The position numbers and the translations under genes are program-made. From Aerococcaceae bacterium DSM 111176 (GTDB lineage: Bacteria > Bacillota > Bacilli > Lactobacillales > Aerococcaceae): 64,000 nt of DNA. The DNA lies in the NCBI GenBank assembly GCA_015863215.1, contig JACBXN010000023.1, forward strand, positions 1 through 64,000. The letters run 5' to 3'. The notes beneath the pieces were generated by a model that saw only the letters and a program-made list of their open reading frames with translations, did not search any database and was not told where the DNA came from. This document shows positions 25,317 to 34,600 of this stretch, piece after piece (the stretch's first letter is position 1; the number at the start of each line of letters is the position of its first letter).

Positions 25317-25940
25317 ATGTGGTTAGCTTTTTATAATCCAGGAACACTGGGTGATGTTTTATTATTAACAAGTGGTAAAGCAAGTGTTGTTAACACTGAA
25401 TCGAAAGATAAAGTCACAGTTATTAGTGATAAAGAAACTGAGAAGGCTGTCTCTGTCAATATTTTTGGTATTGCTGATGAATTAGGTTTGACTGGTAATG
25501 GGCATATTCAATTATCTAATGAACAAGTGGATGAAGTGAATCGTATCATTCAAGAAGCTGGTTTTGAAGTAACAATTGTTGTGGATAATTCTCCAAAATT
25601 TGTAGCTGGTTACGTTGAAGAATGTGAAGATATGGAAGATTCAGATCATTTATCTATTACACAAACGGATATCGGTGACGACGAAGTTCAAATCGTATGT
25701 GGTGCATCAAACATTGATGAAGATATGACTGTTTTAGTCGCATTACCTGGGGCTGTAATGCCAAATGGATCAATTATTTGGCCAGGTGAATTACGTGGCA
25801 CACCAAGTCATGGTATGATTTGTTCAACGCGTGAATTAGGCTTAACACATATCGAGGATGCTCCTGGTATTTGGGAATTAGATGATGATATTGAACCAGG
25901 AACACCATTAGATAAAGTTATCCAAGCGTACCAAGGATAA
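25317..25940 (+). CDS. ytpR: YtpR family tRNA-binding domain protein
   Basis: A 207-aa YtpR-type protein: an N-terminal DUF4479 domain (about 1-90, starting M-W-L-A-F-Y-N-P) and a C-terminal EMAP/PheT-type tRNA-binding OB fold (about 92-205), with VAGYVEECEDMEDSDHLSI, QIVCGASNI and SHGMICSTRELGL. The domain is the free-standing equivalent of the PheRS beta N-terminus; its role is unknown. GAGGAGAATTT precedes the ATG. It lies 15 bases after pepA and is followed closely by the unknown gene at 25945. Confidence 0.9.
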   Translation: MWLAFYNPGTLGDVLLLTSGKASVVNTESKDKVTVISDKETEKAVSVNIFGIADELGLTGNGHIQLSNEQVDEVNRIIQEAGFEVTIVVDNSPKFVAGYVEECEDMEDSDHLSITQTDIGDDEVQIVCGASNIDEDMTVLVALPGAVMPNGSIIWPGELRGTPSHGMICSTRELGLTHIEDAPGIWELDDDIEPGTPLDKVIQAYQG

Positions 25941-25944
25941 TAGA

Positions 25945-26451
25945 ATGAAGGATTATAGAGGGCCTGCTTTTAATTCAAATAAGAATAAGGATCCTGAATG
26001 GAAAAATTCCAAACCGCACTTTGCACAATCAGATCGCTCTAAGTACATTTCATTGAATGATGAAAAGTCGAAAGATAAAGATATCTCACCACTCCTACAG
26101 AAAAAGGATTTTCGTCAACCAGAGTTGCCACAAACGGTAGATTCAGATGAACCAAGTGACAAATCCGAATATCAGGTTGCTTTTAATAAGGAAGTTGTTG
26201 ACGATTCAAAATGGGAATTATCACCCGAAGAAACGGGAGATAATAGGACCAATTGGTCGGCCCCAAGATCAACAACAGCGTCACACTATGCACCTGCGAT
26301 GGATAAATCGAAGCATAAAGTAAATGTTTTAGAAGTTGAAGAAGACAATACTGAAGAAGTGACAGATGAATTTAAGAGTATAGATAAAAACATTCGTGAA
26401 ATTGCTAAGCGTCTTACGAAGACGCTGGATAGCTTTCTATTGTTTAAATAA
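25945..26451 (+). CDS. Hydrophilic protein of unknown function between ytpR and murC
   Basis: A 168-aa charged protein with no TM segment, signal peptide or enzyme motif. Residues 1-130 look disordered (rich in Asp, Glu, Lys, Ser, Pro, Asn); the C-terminal 35 residues (EFKSIDKNIREIAKRLTKTL) may form an amphipathic helix. It begins four bases after ytpR and ends 18 bases before murC, so it is translated in the same operon. In Bacillus this position holds the SftA DNA translocase gene; this protein has no FtsK motor. A link to division is only a guess from position. Confidence 0.6.
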   Translation: MKDYRGPAFNSNKNKDPEWKNSKPHFAQSDRSKYISLNDEKSKDKDISPLLQKKDFRQPELPQTVDSDEPSDKSEYQVAFNKEVVDDSKWELSPEETGDNRTNWSAPRSTTASHYAPAMDKSKHKVNVLEVEEDNTEEVTDEFKSIDKNIREIAKRLTKTLDSFLLFK

Positions 26452-26469
26452 ACAGGAGTTGAAAAAGTA

Positions 26470-27798
26470 ATGAACAAAGATACAATTTATCATTTTGTCG
26501 GAATTAAAGGATCAGGGATGAGTTCCTTAGCGTTAATTCTCGATGGTGAAGGTTATAAAGTCCAAGGTAGTGATATAGCGAAATATTTCTTTACACAACA
26601 AGGACTTGAAGAGCGTGAAATTAATATTATGGAATTTGACGCAGGTAATATCGAAGAGGGACAAACGATTATTGCTGGAAATGCCTTTGGTGATGAACAC
26701 CCTGAATTAGTGCGAGCGAGAGAATTAGATTTACCTATTTTCCGCTACCATGAATTTTTAGGAAATTTAATAAATAATTATACTAGTATTGCTGTAACAG
26801 GTTCACATGGTAAAACTTCAACGACTGGTTTACTAGCGCATACACTTAGTAAATTAGCTCCGACGAGCTATTTAATTGGAGATGGAACAGGATTTGGAGA
26901 TGAATCAGCAAGCTTCTTTGCTTTGGAAGCTTGTGAATACCGTCGTCATTTCTTAGCGTATAAACCAGATTACGCTATTATTACTAATATTGATTTTGAC
27001 CACCCAGACTACTTTACATCACTACAAGATGTTATCCAGGCTTTTGATAGCTTTGGTGCTCAAGTAGGTAAAGGGATTGTTGCGTGTGGTGAAGATGAAT
27101 ATTTACGTAGTTTAGAATCAGACGTGCCTGTATATTATTATGGATTTAGCAATGAGTTTTATGCGTATGCAGATAATATTGACCGTACAGAAGACGGTTC
27201 AGCATTTGATGTATACCTAGAAGGAAAATTCTTTGCGAGAGTTGAAGTGCCAGCTTATGGTGAACATAATATTTTAAACGCACTAGGAATTATTACAGTG
27301 CTTGCTCTTGAAGGGTTTGAAGGTGAGGCAATTGCTGAGCATATTAAAACTTTCCCAGGAGTAAAACGCCGATTCTCAGTTCGTTCAGTGAATGACTTAA
27401 CGATTATTGATGATTATGCACATCATCCATCAGAAATTAATGCGACAATTGACGCCGCTAAGCAAAAGTATCCTGACAAAAAAATTGTCGGAATCTTCCA
27501 ACCACACACATTCAGCCGAACAGTTGCTTTACTCCATGAATTTGGTGAAGCATTAAGTTTAGCAGATGAAGTGTACCTAGCTGATATCTTTACTTCAGCA
27601 AGAGAAGCTGAAGGGACAGTCACTATTGATGACTTAGCTAATACGGTTAATAAAGAAGTAACGATTATTTCTGAAGAACACTTATCACCATTAATGAATT
27701 ATAGTGATGAAGTATTAATCTTTATGGGTGCCGGCGATATCGACAATTTATCGCGCCAATTTGAAGAAGCGTATTCTCAATTAAATATTCGTAATTAA
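26470..27798 (+). CDS. murC: UDP-N-acetylmuramate-L-alanine ligase
   Basis: A 442-aa MurC, normal length, adding L-Ala to UDP-MurNAc in the cytoplasm. The N-terminal Rossmann domain has HFVGIKGSGMSSLA, the central domain has the ATP loop GSHGKTST (residues 111-118) and TNIDFDHPDYF, and the C-terminal domain has DDYAHHPSEI and FQPHTFSRT. AGGAGTTG precedes the ATG. It is the last gene of the pepA-ytpR unit. Confidence 0.95.
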   Translation: MNKDTIYHFVGIKGSGMSSLALILDGEGYKVQGSDIAKYFFTQQGLEEREINIMEFDAGNIEEGQTIIAGNAFGDEHPELVRARELDLPIFRYHEFLGNLINNYTSIAVTGSHGKTSTTGLLAHTLSKLAPTSYLIGDGTGFGDESASFFALEACEYRRHFLAYKPDYAIITNIDFDHPDYFTSLQDVIQAFDSFGAQVGKGIVACGEDEYLRSLESDVPVYYYGFSNEFYAYADNIDRTEDGSAFDVYLEGKFFARVEVPAYGEHNILNALGIITVLALEGFEGEAIAEHIKTFPGVKRRFSVRSVNDLTIIDDYAHHPSEINATIDAAKQKYPDKKIVGIFQPHTFSRTVALLHEFGEALSLADEVYLADIFTSAREAEGTVTIDDLANTVNKEVTIISEEHLSPLMNYSDEVLIFMGAGDIDNLSRQFEEAYSQLNIRN

Positions 27799-27814
27799 AT
27801 ATATTGCTTTTTGA

Positions 27815-27855
27815 CACTCTGCCATAATTTTTTACTTGGCAGAGTGTTGTTGTTA
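27815..27855 (+). terminator. Possible weak terminator between murC and polA
   Basis: A perfect 10-bp stem (27815-27824 with 27837-27846) followed by TTGTTGTT rather than an unbroken T run. It may attenuate read-through into polA, whose binding site (AGGAGGGGAG) follows at once. Confidence 0.5.
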
Positions 27856-27870
27856 GGAGGGGAGATTTTT

Positions 27871-30531
27871 ATGGCTGGTAAAACAGTTTTATTAATTGAT
27901 GGAAGTAGTTTGGCGTTTAGAGCATTTTATTCCATCTTAGATTTAGATCGCTTTAAAAACTCAGCTGGGATGCATACCAATGCGTTATTTAGCTTCAATC
28001 GCATGTTAGATAATGTATTAGACCAATTTAAACCAACACATGTCTTAACTGCATTTGATCAAGCGGGACCAACTTTTAGAACCGAAAAGTTTGACGAATA
28101 TAAAGGTGGGCGTGACAAAGCACCAGGCGAATTTAAAGAACAAATGCCTTATTTCCGTGTATTATTAGACGCCTACGGCATTAAACATTATGATATGGCA
28201 GAATTTGAAGCGGACGATATTATTGGTACATTTTCACGCCAAGTTGGTCCTGAAGATAAAGTAATTGTTTTATCTGGAGACAGAGACTTAATCCAATTAG
28301 CATCGGATCAAGTAACCGTGTATATCACTAAACGTGGAGTAAGCGACATTGAACCTCACACACCTGAATCAATCAATGAGCAGTGGGGAATTACTCCCGA
28401 GCAGATCATTGATATGAAAGGGTTAATGGGGGATACTTCGGATAATTATCCAGGGGTTACACGTGTTGGCGAAAAAACTGCCGTTAAATTGGTGCAACAA
28501 TTCGGTTCGGTAGATAATTTATATGAAAACCTAGATGAATTAAAGCCTTCGAAAATGAAGGAAAACTTAATCAATGATGAAGACAATGCCCGTATGAGTC
28601 GGTATTTAGCTGAAATTTTAACGGATGTTGATATGGAAATCACTCTCGATGATCTTAGTCTCAAAGAGAAAAATATTGATCAACTGGTTGAATTTTATAA
28701 GCAAATGAACTTTAATACATTCTTATCTAATTTAGATGTTGAATTAACTGATGATGAACAAGAAACGGCTGATTCATTCATCGAATCTTTTGATTATGTC
28801 ATTTTAGATGAAATTAAAGCAGAACACTTACCAAAATTAGCTACTTTTTATACAGAGACACTAGATGATAATTATCATTTAGCAGAAATTGTCGGAGCGT
28901 CTTGGTTTGATATCGAAGCTAAGAAGAGTTACTTCGCTCCGTGGTCAGTCTTAAATCAATCAGATTTAATGACAGAATGGCTAGCGGATGAGTCCTCTAA
29001 ATTAATTGTATTTGACTACAAAAGGGAGCAAGTATTAGCGCATCGTTATGACATGACTATCTCAGGTGTTGATTTTGACGTCTTAATTGCGAATTATTTG
29101 ATTGATACTCATAATAGTCAAAGCATTGCGGATATGTTGGAAACTCACGGATTACCATTAATCGTTCAAAATGATGAAACAGTTTATGGTAAAGGAGCTA
29201 AAAAAGCCATTCCAGAAGATGATGCAGTCTTTGCTGCTCACTTACAAAACAAAGCAATTGCCTTAAATATGTTAAGAGAGCCACTATCTGAAGAATTAAG
29301 TCGTCAGGAAATGATGGACCTCTATACTGATATGGAATTACCATTAGCAGAAGTTCTTGCACAAATGGAAATTAGAGGTATCAAGGTTAATGGTGACGTA
29401 TTACGTGAGAAGAATGAAGAATTAATCGGGCGCTTGGAGGAAATGAGCCAAGAAATATACGACTTAGCTGGGGAAGAGTTTAATATTAATTCACCTAAAC
29501 AATTAGGTGTCGTATTATTCGAAACACTAGAATTACCAGTCATCAAAAAAACTAAGACAGGATATTCGACAGCAGCTGGTGTATTAGAGAAATTACTTGA
29601 TAAGCATCCAATTATTGAGAAAATTTTAGAATATCGATCAATATCTAAATTACAAGGAACCTATTTAGCAGGACTTCCAGACTATATTTTAGATGATGGA
29701 CATATTCATACCCGATTCGTACAAACATTGACGAATACAGGTCGTTTATCATCAGCCGACCCTAATTTACAAAATATTCCTGTTCGCTTGGAAGAGGGGC
29801 GTCGTATCCGCCAAGCATTTGTACCAAGTCACGAAGGTTGGCAATTATTTGGTGCCGACTATTCTCAAATCGAATTACGTGTATTGGCTGATATTTCAGG
29901 TGACGAGCACATGCGTGCAGCCTTTACTGAAGGCGAAGATATTCACTCTGCGACAGCTCAACGTGTCTTTGGATTACCAGAGGACGAACCTGTTTCAAGC
30001 GAGCACCGCCGTCAAGCCAAAGCCGTAAACTTCGGAATTGTTTATGGAATTTCAGATTACGGATTATCACAAAACTTAAATATTCCTCGTAAAGAAGCGA
30101 AGACATTTATCGATACTTACTTTGAAAAGTACCCTGATATTGAACGATATATGACGGTGATTGTTGAACAAGCCCGTGAAAAAGGCTATGTAGAAACTTT
30201 ATTCCATCGTCGTCGTTACTTACCAGATATTAAAGCAAGTAATTTTAATGTTAGATCCTTTGCAGAGCGTACAGCAATGAACTCGCCAATCCAAGGAACC
30301 GCAGCAGATATCATAAAAATTGCAATGGTTGAACTGCAAAAAGCGCTTGACGCTAGTGATTTAGAATCTAGACTACTCTTACAAGTCCACGATGAGTTGA
30401 TCCTTGAAGGACCAGCCGAGGAAATGGAAGAGTTAAGCGAATTAGTACCTCGAGTGATGGAATCAGCAGTAGAATTATCCGTACCATTACTTGTGGAATA
30501 CAACCAAGGATCAAATTGGTACGAAATATAA
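27871..30531 (+). CDS. polA: DNA polymerase I
   Basis: An 886-aa family A polymerase. The 5' nuclease domain (about 1-290) shows LIDGSSLAFRAF, FEADDIIGT and GDTSDNYPGV. The region at about 300-470 has the 3'-5' exonuclease fold but lacks the D-x-E motif (it reads YVILDEIKAEH), so proofreading is probably absent, as in other Firmicutes. The polymerase domain has motif A DYSQIELRVLAD, motif B RRQAKAVNFGIVYG and motif C QVHDEL. The start at 27871 (MAGKTVLL) has AGGAGGGGAG upstream; the frame also opens at 27811 without a site. Confidence 0.95.
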   Translation: MAGKTVLLIDGSSLAFRAFYSILDLDRFKNSAGMHTNALFSFNRMLDNVLDQFKPTHVLTAFDQAGPTFRTEKFDEYKGGRDKAPGEFKEQMPYFRVLLDAYGIKHYDMAEFEADDIIGTFSRQVGPEDKVIVLSGDRDLIQLASDQVTVYITKRGVSDIEPHTPESINEQWGITPEQIIDMKGLMGDTSDNYPGVTRVGEKTAVKLVQQFGSVDNLYENLDELKPSKMKENLINDEDNARMSRYLAEILTDVDMEITLDDLSLKEKNIDQLVEFYKQMNFNTFLSNLDVELTDDEQETADSFIESFDYVILDEIKAEHLPKLATFYTETLDDNYHLAEIVGASWFDIEAKKSYFAPWSVLNQSDLMTEWLADESSKLIVFDYKREQVLAHRYDMTISGVDFDVLIANYLIDTHNSQSIADMLETHGLPLIVQNDETVYGKGAKKAIPEDDAVFAAHLQNKAIALNMLREPLSEELSRQEMMDLYTDMELPLAEVLAQMEIRGIKVNGDVLREKNEELIGRLEEMSQEIYDLAGEEFNINSPKQLGVVLFETLELPVIKKTKTGYSTAAGVLEKLLDKHPIIEKILEYRSISKLQGTYLAGLPDYILDDGHIHTRFVQTLTNTGRLSSADPNLQNIPVRLEEGRRIRQAFVPSHEGWQLFGADYSQIELRVLADISGDEHMRAAFTEGEDIHSATAQRVFGLPEDEPVSSEHRRQAKAVNFGIVYGISDYGLSQNLNIPRKEAKTFIDTYFEKYPDIERYMTVIVEQAREKGYVETLFHRRRYLPDIKASNFNVRSFAERTAMNSPIQGTAADIIKIAMVELQKALDASDLESRLLLQVHDELILEGPAEEMEELSELVPRVMESAVELSVPLLVEYNQGSNWYEI

Positions 30532-30557
30532 TTTTTAAAAAGTAGACACACAAAGCA

Positions 30558-30605
30558 TCGCCTATAATCATTGTTTTTCGACAATGATTGTAGGCGAATT
30601 TTTGT
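30558..30605 (+). terminator. polA terminator
   Basis: A perfect 17-bp stem (30558-30574 with 30581-30597) followed by T5. Confidence 0.88.
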
Positions 30606-30869
30606 GTATTGAAAATTTTGGTTGCTGATTTTGGGAAGATGCGCAACTTGTGCCACTGCTCGGATTTTAAACCTTCTACTAATTTTAAAACCTGAAATAA
30701 TTTCCCTCAACGCAAACACGAATGTTACAGCGAATAATTCACCGATAAGTTCGCCAAATCGAGCATCAATATCTCTAAAGAGACTATCTCGAATTCGAGA
30801 CAAACCGCAGCTTAATATCATCCAATATTCCAAAACGCGTTACCAACACCAAAGTAAACGCAATCACCT
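30606..30869. other. Non-coding region upstream of the purine promoter
   Basis: About 260 bases without a credible gene. It contains one copy of the AGATGCGCAA repeat (30637-30662) and a small palindrome at about 30786-30805 (TCTCGAATTCGAGA). An open minus-strand frame (30833 downwards) continues antisense into polA and has no binding site, so I do not count it. Confidence 0.45.
30637..30662 (+). repeat. Single copy of the AGATGCGCAA extragenic repeat
   Basis: AGATGCGCAACTTGTGCC followed by ACTGCTCG closely matches units of the array at 44033-44203, especially the unit at 44177. Same orientation as that array. Confidence 0.5.
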
Positions 30870-30882
30870 AAATACGAACATT
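30870..30882 (+). promoter_or_regulatory. PurBox, predicted PurR binding site
   Basis: AAATACGAACATT matches the lactococcal PurBox AWWWCCGAACWWT at 12 of 13 positions. Its central G (30876) is about 75 bp upstream of the start site predicted from the promoter at 30916-30944, the distance described for activating PurBoxes in Lactococcus. Confidence 0.65.
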
Positions 30883-30915
30883 ATTTTTTATATTGAAATA
30901 ATTGTCTGTTTAAGA

Positions 30916-30944
30916 TTCAAAAGGGATAGATTTTATTCTACAAT
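30916..30944 (+). promoter_or_regulatory. Predicted purC operon promoter
   Basis: TTCAAA (30916-30921), a 17-base spacer and TACAAT (30939-30944), giving a predicted start site near 30951 and a short leader before purC at 30988. The weak -35 fits an activated promoter. Confidence 0.6.
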
Positions 30945-30987
30945 AGGGGTGTAAAAGTTTTAGTCAAACAAAAAGGAGCGAGTATAA

Positions 30988-31668
30988 ATGGAAACAATCT
31001 ACCAAGGTAAGACAAAAGATTTACTTCGTGACGCAGAGGGCAATACTTATTTTCACTTCAAAGATGATATGACAGGTACGGACGGGGAATTTGATCCAGG
31101 TGCGAATCATGTTGGTTTAACCGTTGAAGGTTCTGGTAAAGCAAATATTGAAGTATCAAAATACTTCTTTGAAAAATTTGAAGAAAAAGGTATCCCAACT
31201 CATTATATCGACTCAAATACAGACGAGAATTTAATGCAAATTAAGAGAGCAACAGTATTTGGTCAAGGTTTAGAAGTAATTTGCCGTTTTGTAGCAGTTG
31301 GTAGTTTCATCCGCCGTTATGGTTTATACATCGAGAGTGGAACTAAAATTCCAGATTACGTGGAATTTACACTTAAAGATGACGACCGTGAAGATCCTTT
31401 AGTAAATGAGGATGCTTTAGTATTATTAGGTGTTTTAGAAGAAGGCGAATATGACAAAATTAAGCAATTAACCAAAGATATTTCAAATGTTATCAAAGAA
31501 GAATTAGCTTCTAAAGGCTTAGAATTATATGACATTAAATTAGAATTCGGCCGTTTAGAAGGTAGCGACGAAATTGTATTAATTGATGAAGTATCTGGTG
31601 GAAATATGCGTGTCTTTGATGGAGATTATTCAGTAAATCCGTTAGAAATTGGTAAATACTTAGCATAG
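30988..31668 (+). CDS. purC: SAICAR synthetase
   Basis: A 226-aa phosphoribosylaminoimidazole-succinocarboxamide synthase, slightly short but within range. It joins CAIR and aspartate using ATP. Visible motifs are YQGKTKDLL (ATP loop), RATVFGQGLEVICRFVAVGSFIRRY, EFTLKDDDREDPLVNEDAL and VLIDEVSGGNMR. AAAGGAGCGAG precedes the ATG. First gene of the purC-L-E-F-M-N-H-D-fhs operon; purB, purK, purS and purQ are not present in it. Confidence 0.95.
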   Translation: METIYQGKTKDLLRDAEGNTYFHFKDDMTGTDGEFDPGANHVGLTVEGSGKANIEVSKYFFEKFEEKGIPTHYIDSNTDENLMQIKRATVFGQGLEVICRFVAVGSFIRRYGLYIESGTKIPDYVEFTLKDDDREDPLVNEDALVLLGVLEEGEYDKIKQLTKDISNVIKEELASKGLELYDIKLEFGRLEGSDEIVLIDEVSGGNMRVFDGDYSVNPLEIGKYLA

Positions 31669-31685
31669 TAATAGAGGAGCCTAAA

Positions 31686-34600
31686 ATGAGAGTTATCACA
31701 CAAGAGTTAAATCATCGTAATCAACATGTTGATTTATTGGAAAAGGAAGCCATTGACTTCTTAGGATGGTCAGAAGGCTTTACCATTGACGAATATAATG
31801 TTTTCGATTTTGAAGGTGCATCTGCAGAACAAGTTGAACAAATCAAAGAAAAAGTTTTTGCAGCACCTTCTAGAGCTATTTATGACACCCTGATTCCTGA
31901 AGCGGGTGAGCATCTATTCCGTTACCGTCAAGTAACTGGACAATATAATGAAACTGAAGAAATGACTCAAAAATTTGTCCATAATATTTTAGGCTTTGAA
32001 AATGTCCAAGTACATCACTCAACAATGCTTGATATTAAAGGCATTACAACAAGCCAATTAGAACAATTTAAACATTATCTATTAAATCCAGTTGAGAATA
32101 CTGAAGTAACTGTTGAACCAAATGCACCAAAATTAATGGACTCAGATTGGTCTGAATTAGGCCCAATCGAAGGTTTTATCGATTACACAGAGGATGAATT
32201 ACGTGTATTTGGTAGCCAATTTGCGATGGATTTAGATGATTTAACATTCGCTCAAAATCATTTTAAAGAAATTAATCGCAATCCAAACCTTTGGGAATTA
32301 AAGGTAATCGACACATATTGGTCGGATCATTGCCGTCATACTACATTCAATACTCATTTAGACAATATTGATATTGAAGATGGTTTCTATAAAGATTTAT
32401 TTGCGACTGCTTTAGATAACTATATGGAACAACGTGAAAGCTTAAGTCGTACGGATCGCCCGGTGACTTTAATGGAACTAGGAACAGTTCAATCGCGTGA
32501 CTTACGTGCCAAAGGCATGTTAGATGACATGGAAGTATCTGCGGAAGTGAATGCTTGTACTCTGGAAATTAAAGTCGACGTAGATGGTCAAGAGGAAGAT
32601 TGGATTTTATATTTTAAGAACGAAACACACAATCACCCAACTGAAATCGAACCATTTGGTGGAGCATCAACTTGTTTAGGTGGTGGCGTTCGTGACCCAC
32701 TATCAGGACGTAGCTGGGTTTACCAAGCAATGCGAGTAGGTGGGGCATATAATCCAACACTCTCATGGGATGAAACGCGTGAAGGTAAATTACCACAACG
32801 TGTTATTTCACAAACAGCCTTAGCTGGTTATTCTGATTATCTAAATCAATATGGTGTTACAGGTGGATTTAACGAAGAGGTTTACCATCCAGGATTTGAA
32901 GCCAAACGTATGGAACTAGGTGCATTAATTTCTGCCGCACCAAAAGAAAACATTATTAAAGAAGAACCAAACGCAGGCGACAAAGTCATCTTACTAGGTG
33001 GAAAGACTGGCCGTGATGGTGTTGGTGGAGCAGTTGGATCTTCAAAAATTCAAACTGAAGAATCATTAGAACAAGCAGGAGCTGAAGTTCAAAAAGGGAA
33101 TGCTTCTGTTCAACGTAAAATTGGTCGTCTATTCCGTAATGGTGAAGCGACTAAATTAATTCGTCGTTGTAATGACTTTGGAGCAGGTGGAGTTGCTGTC
33201 GCAATCGGTGAATTAGCGGACGGTTTACACATAGAATTAGAAAAAGTACCTGTAAAATACGACGGTATGCATGCTGGGGAAATTGCGATTTCTGAATCAC
33301 AAGAACGTATGGCAGTTGTTGTTGGAGAAACTGATGTTAAGGCATTCATGGCTTATGCAGCAGAAGAGGATGTTGAAGCTACAATCGTCGCAACAGTCAC
33401 TGATGACGCAACAATGACAATCACTTATAACGGCGACCCAGTTATTCAATTAAGCCGTGAATTCTTAGATTCTGCAGGAGCAGATAAACATGAGAATGCT
33501 TTATTAGTACAGCCAGACATGGATTTGTTCAAACGTGCTGAAATTGAATTAACCGTTGAAAGTATCAATGACTATATTACAGATATCAACCGCGTTAGCC
33601 AACAAGCAATGGATGAACAATTTGATGCGACCATCGGTCGTGCAACAGTTCTATATCCATATGGAGGTAAGTCTCGCCGTACGAAAGAATTAGGTATGAT
33701 TTCAAGATTACCTGCACGTAAAGGTGACACTACAACTACTTCAGTTATGGCTTATGGATTTGAACCAGAATTAGCGGTTAATTCACCATTCCACGGTGGT
33801 TTCTATGCGGTGATTGAATCTATCGGTCGCTTAGTCGCGTTAGGATTTAACTATAAGACTGCTCGCTTAACTTTCCAAGAGTATTTCGAGCGCTTAGAAT
33901 CAGTGCCTGAACGCTGGGGTAAACCAGTACTTGCCTTATTAGGAGCGAATACAGTAATGGATGAATTAGGTTTAGCTTCAATCGGTGGGAAAGACTCAAT
34001 GTCTGGATCATTTGAAGAGTTGAATGTGCCGCCTTCATTGTTATCATTTGCGGTAGCTACTGGATCAACTAAATCAGTATTATCACGTGCTCTTAAAGCT
34101 GCAGGGAATAAAGTTGTTTTAGTTGAAAACCCAATTTTAGAAGACGGTACGATTGATTTTAATAAAGCAAAAGTAATTTATGATGCAATTTATACAGTTA
34201 ACCAAACTGGACAATTATTGGCTGCATCAACCGTTGGTTACAATGGACTACTCCAAGAATTAGTTGAAATGAGCTATGGAAATAGTATCGGAGTTGAATT
34301 AACAGATGCTGTTTCAGGACGTCTAACAACACCAATGATGGGGTCATTCTTATTAGAAGTAGCCGATGAATCTGTCCTAGCAGGTATCGATTATGAAGTA
34401 ATTGGTACAACCATCGCAGATACTATTAAATTAGCGAGCCTTACTTTACCTATTGAAGAATTATATGAAACATCAAATGAAGTCTTAGCTTCTGTTTACA
34501 GTAGATTAGACCGATTTGAAATTGACGTTCCAGAATTAATGAACAATTTTGAAGAGAAAAAATCATCAGAAGAAAATGCGAGAGTATTAATCCCTGTTCA

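Noticed and set aside
28800-29280. Active 3'-5' proofreading domain in PolA
   Set aside because: The D-x-E exonuclease motif is absent, as in other Firmicutes, so this is ordinary and not a novel loss.
30216-30833. A 205-codon open frame on the minus strand
   Set aside because: Two thirds lie antisense within polA, it has no ribosome binding site and its composition mirrors the opposite strand.
30606-30987. Purine riboswitch before purC
   Set aside because: No conserved three-way junction loops were seen; the PurBox and promoter explain control better.
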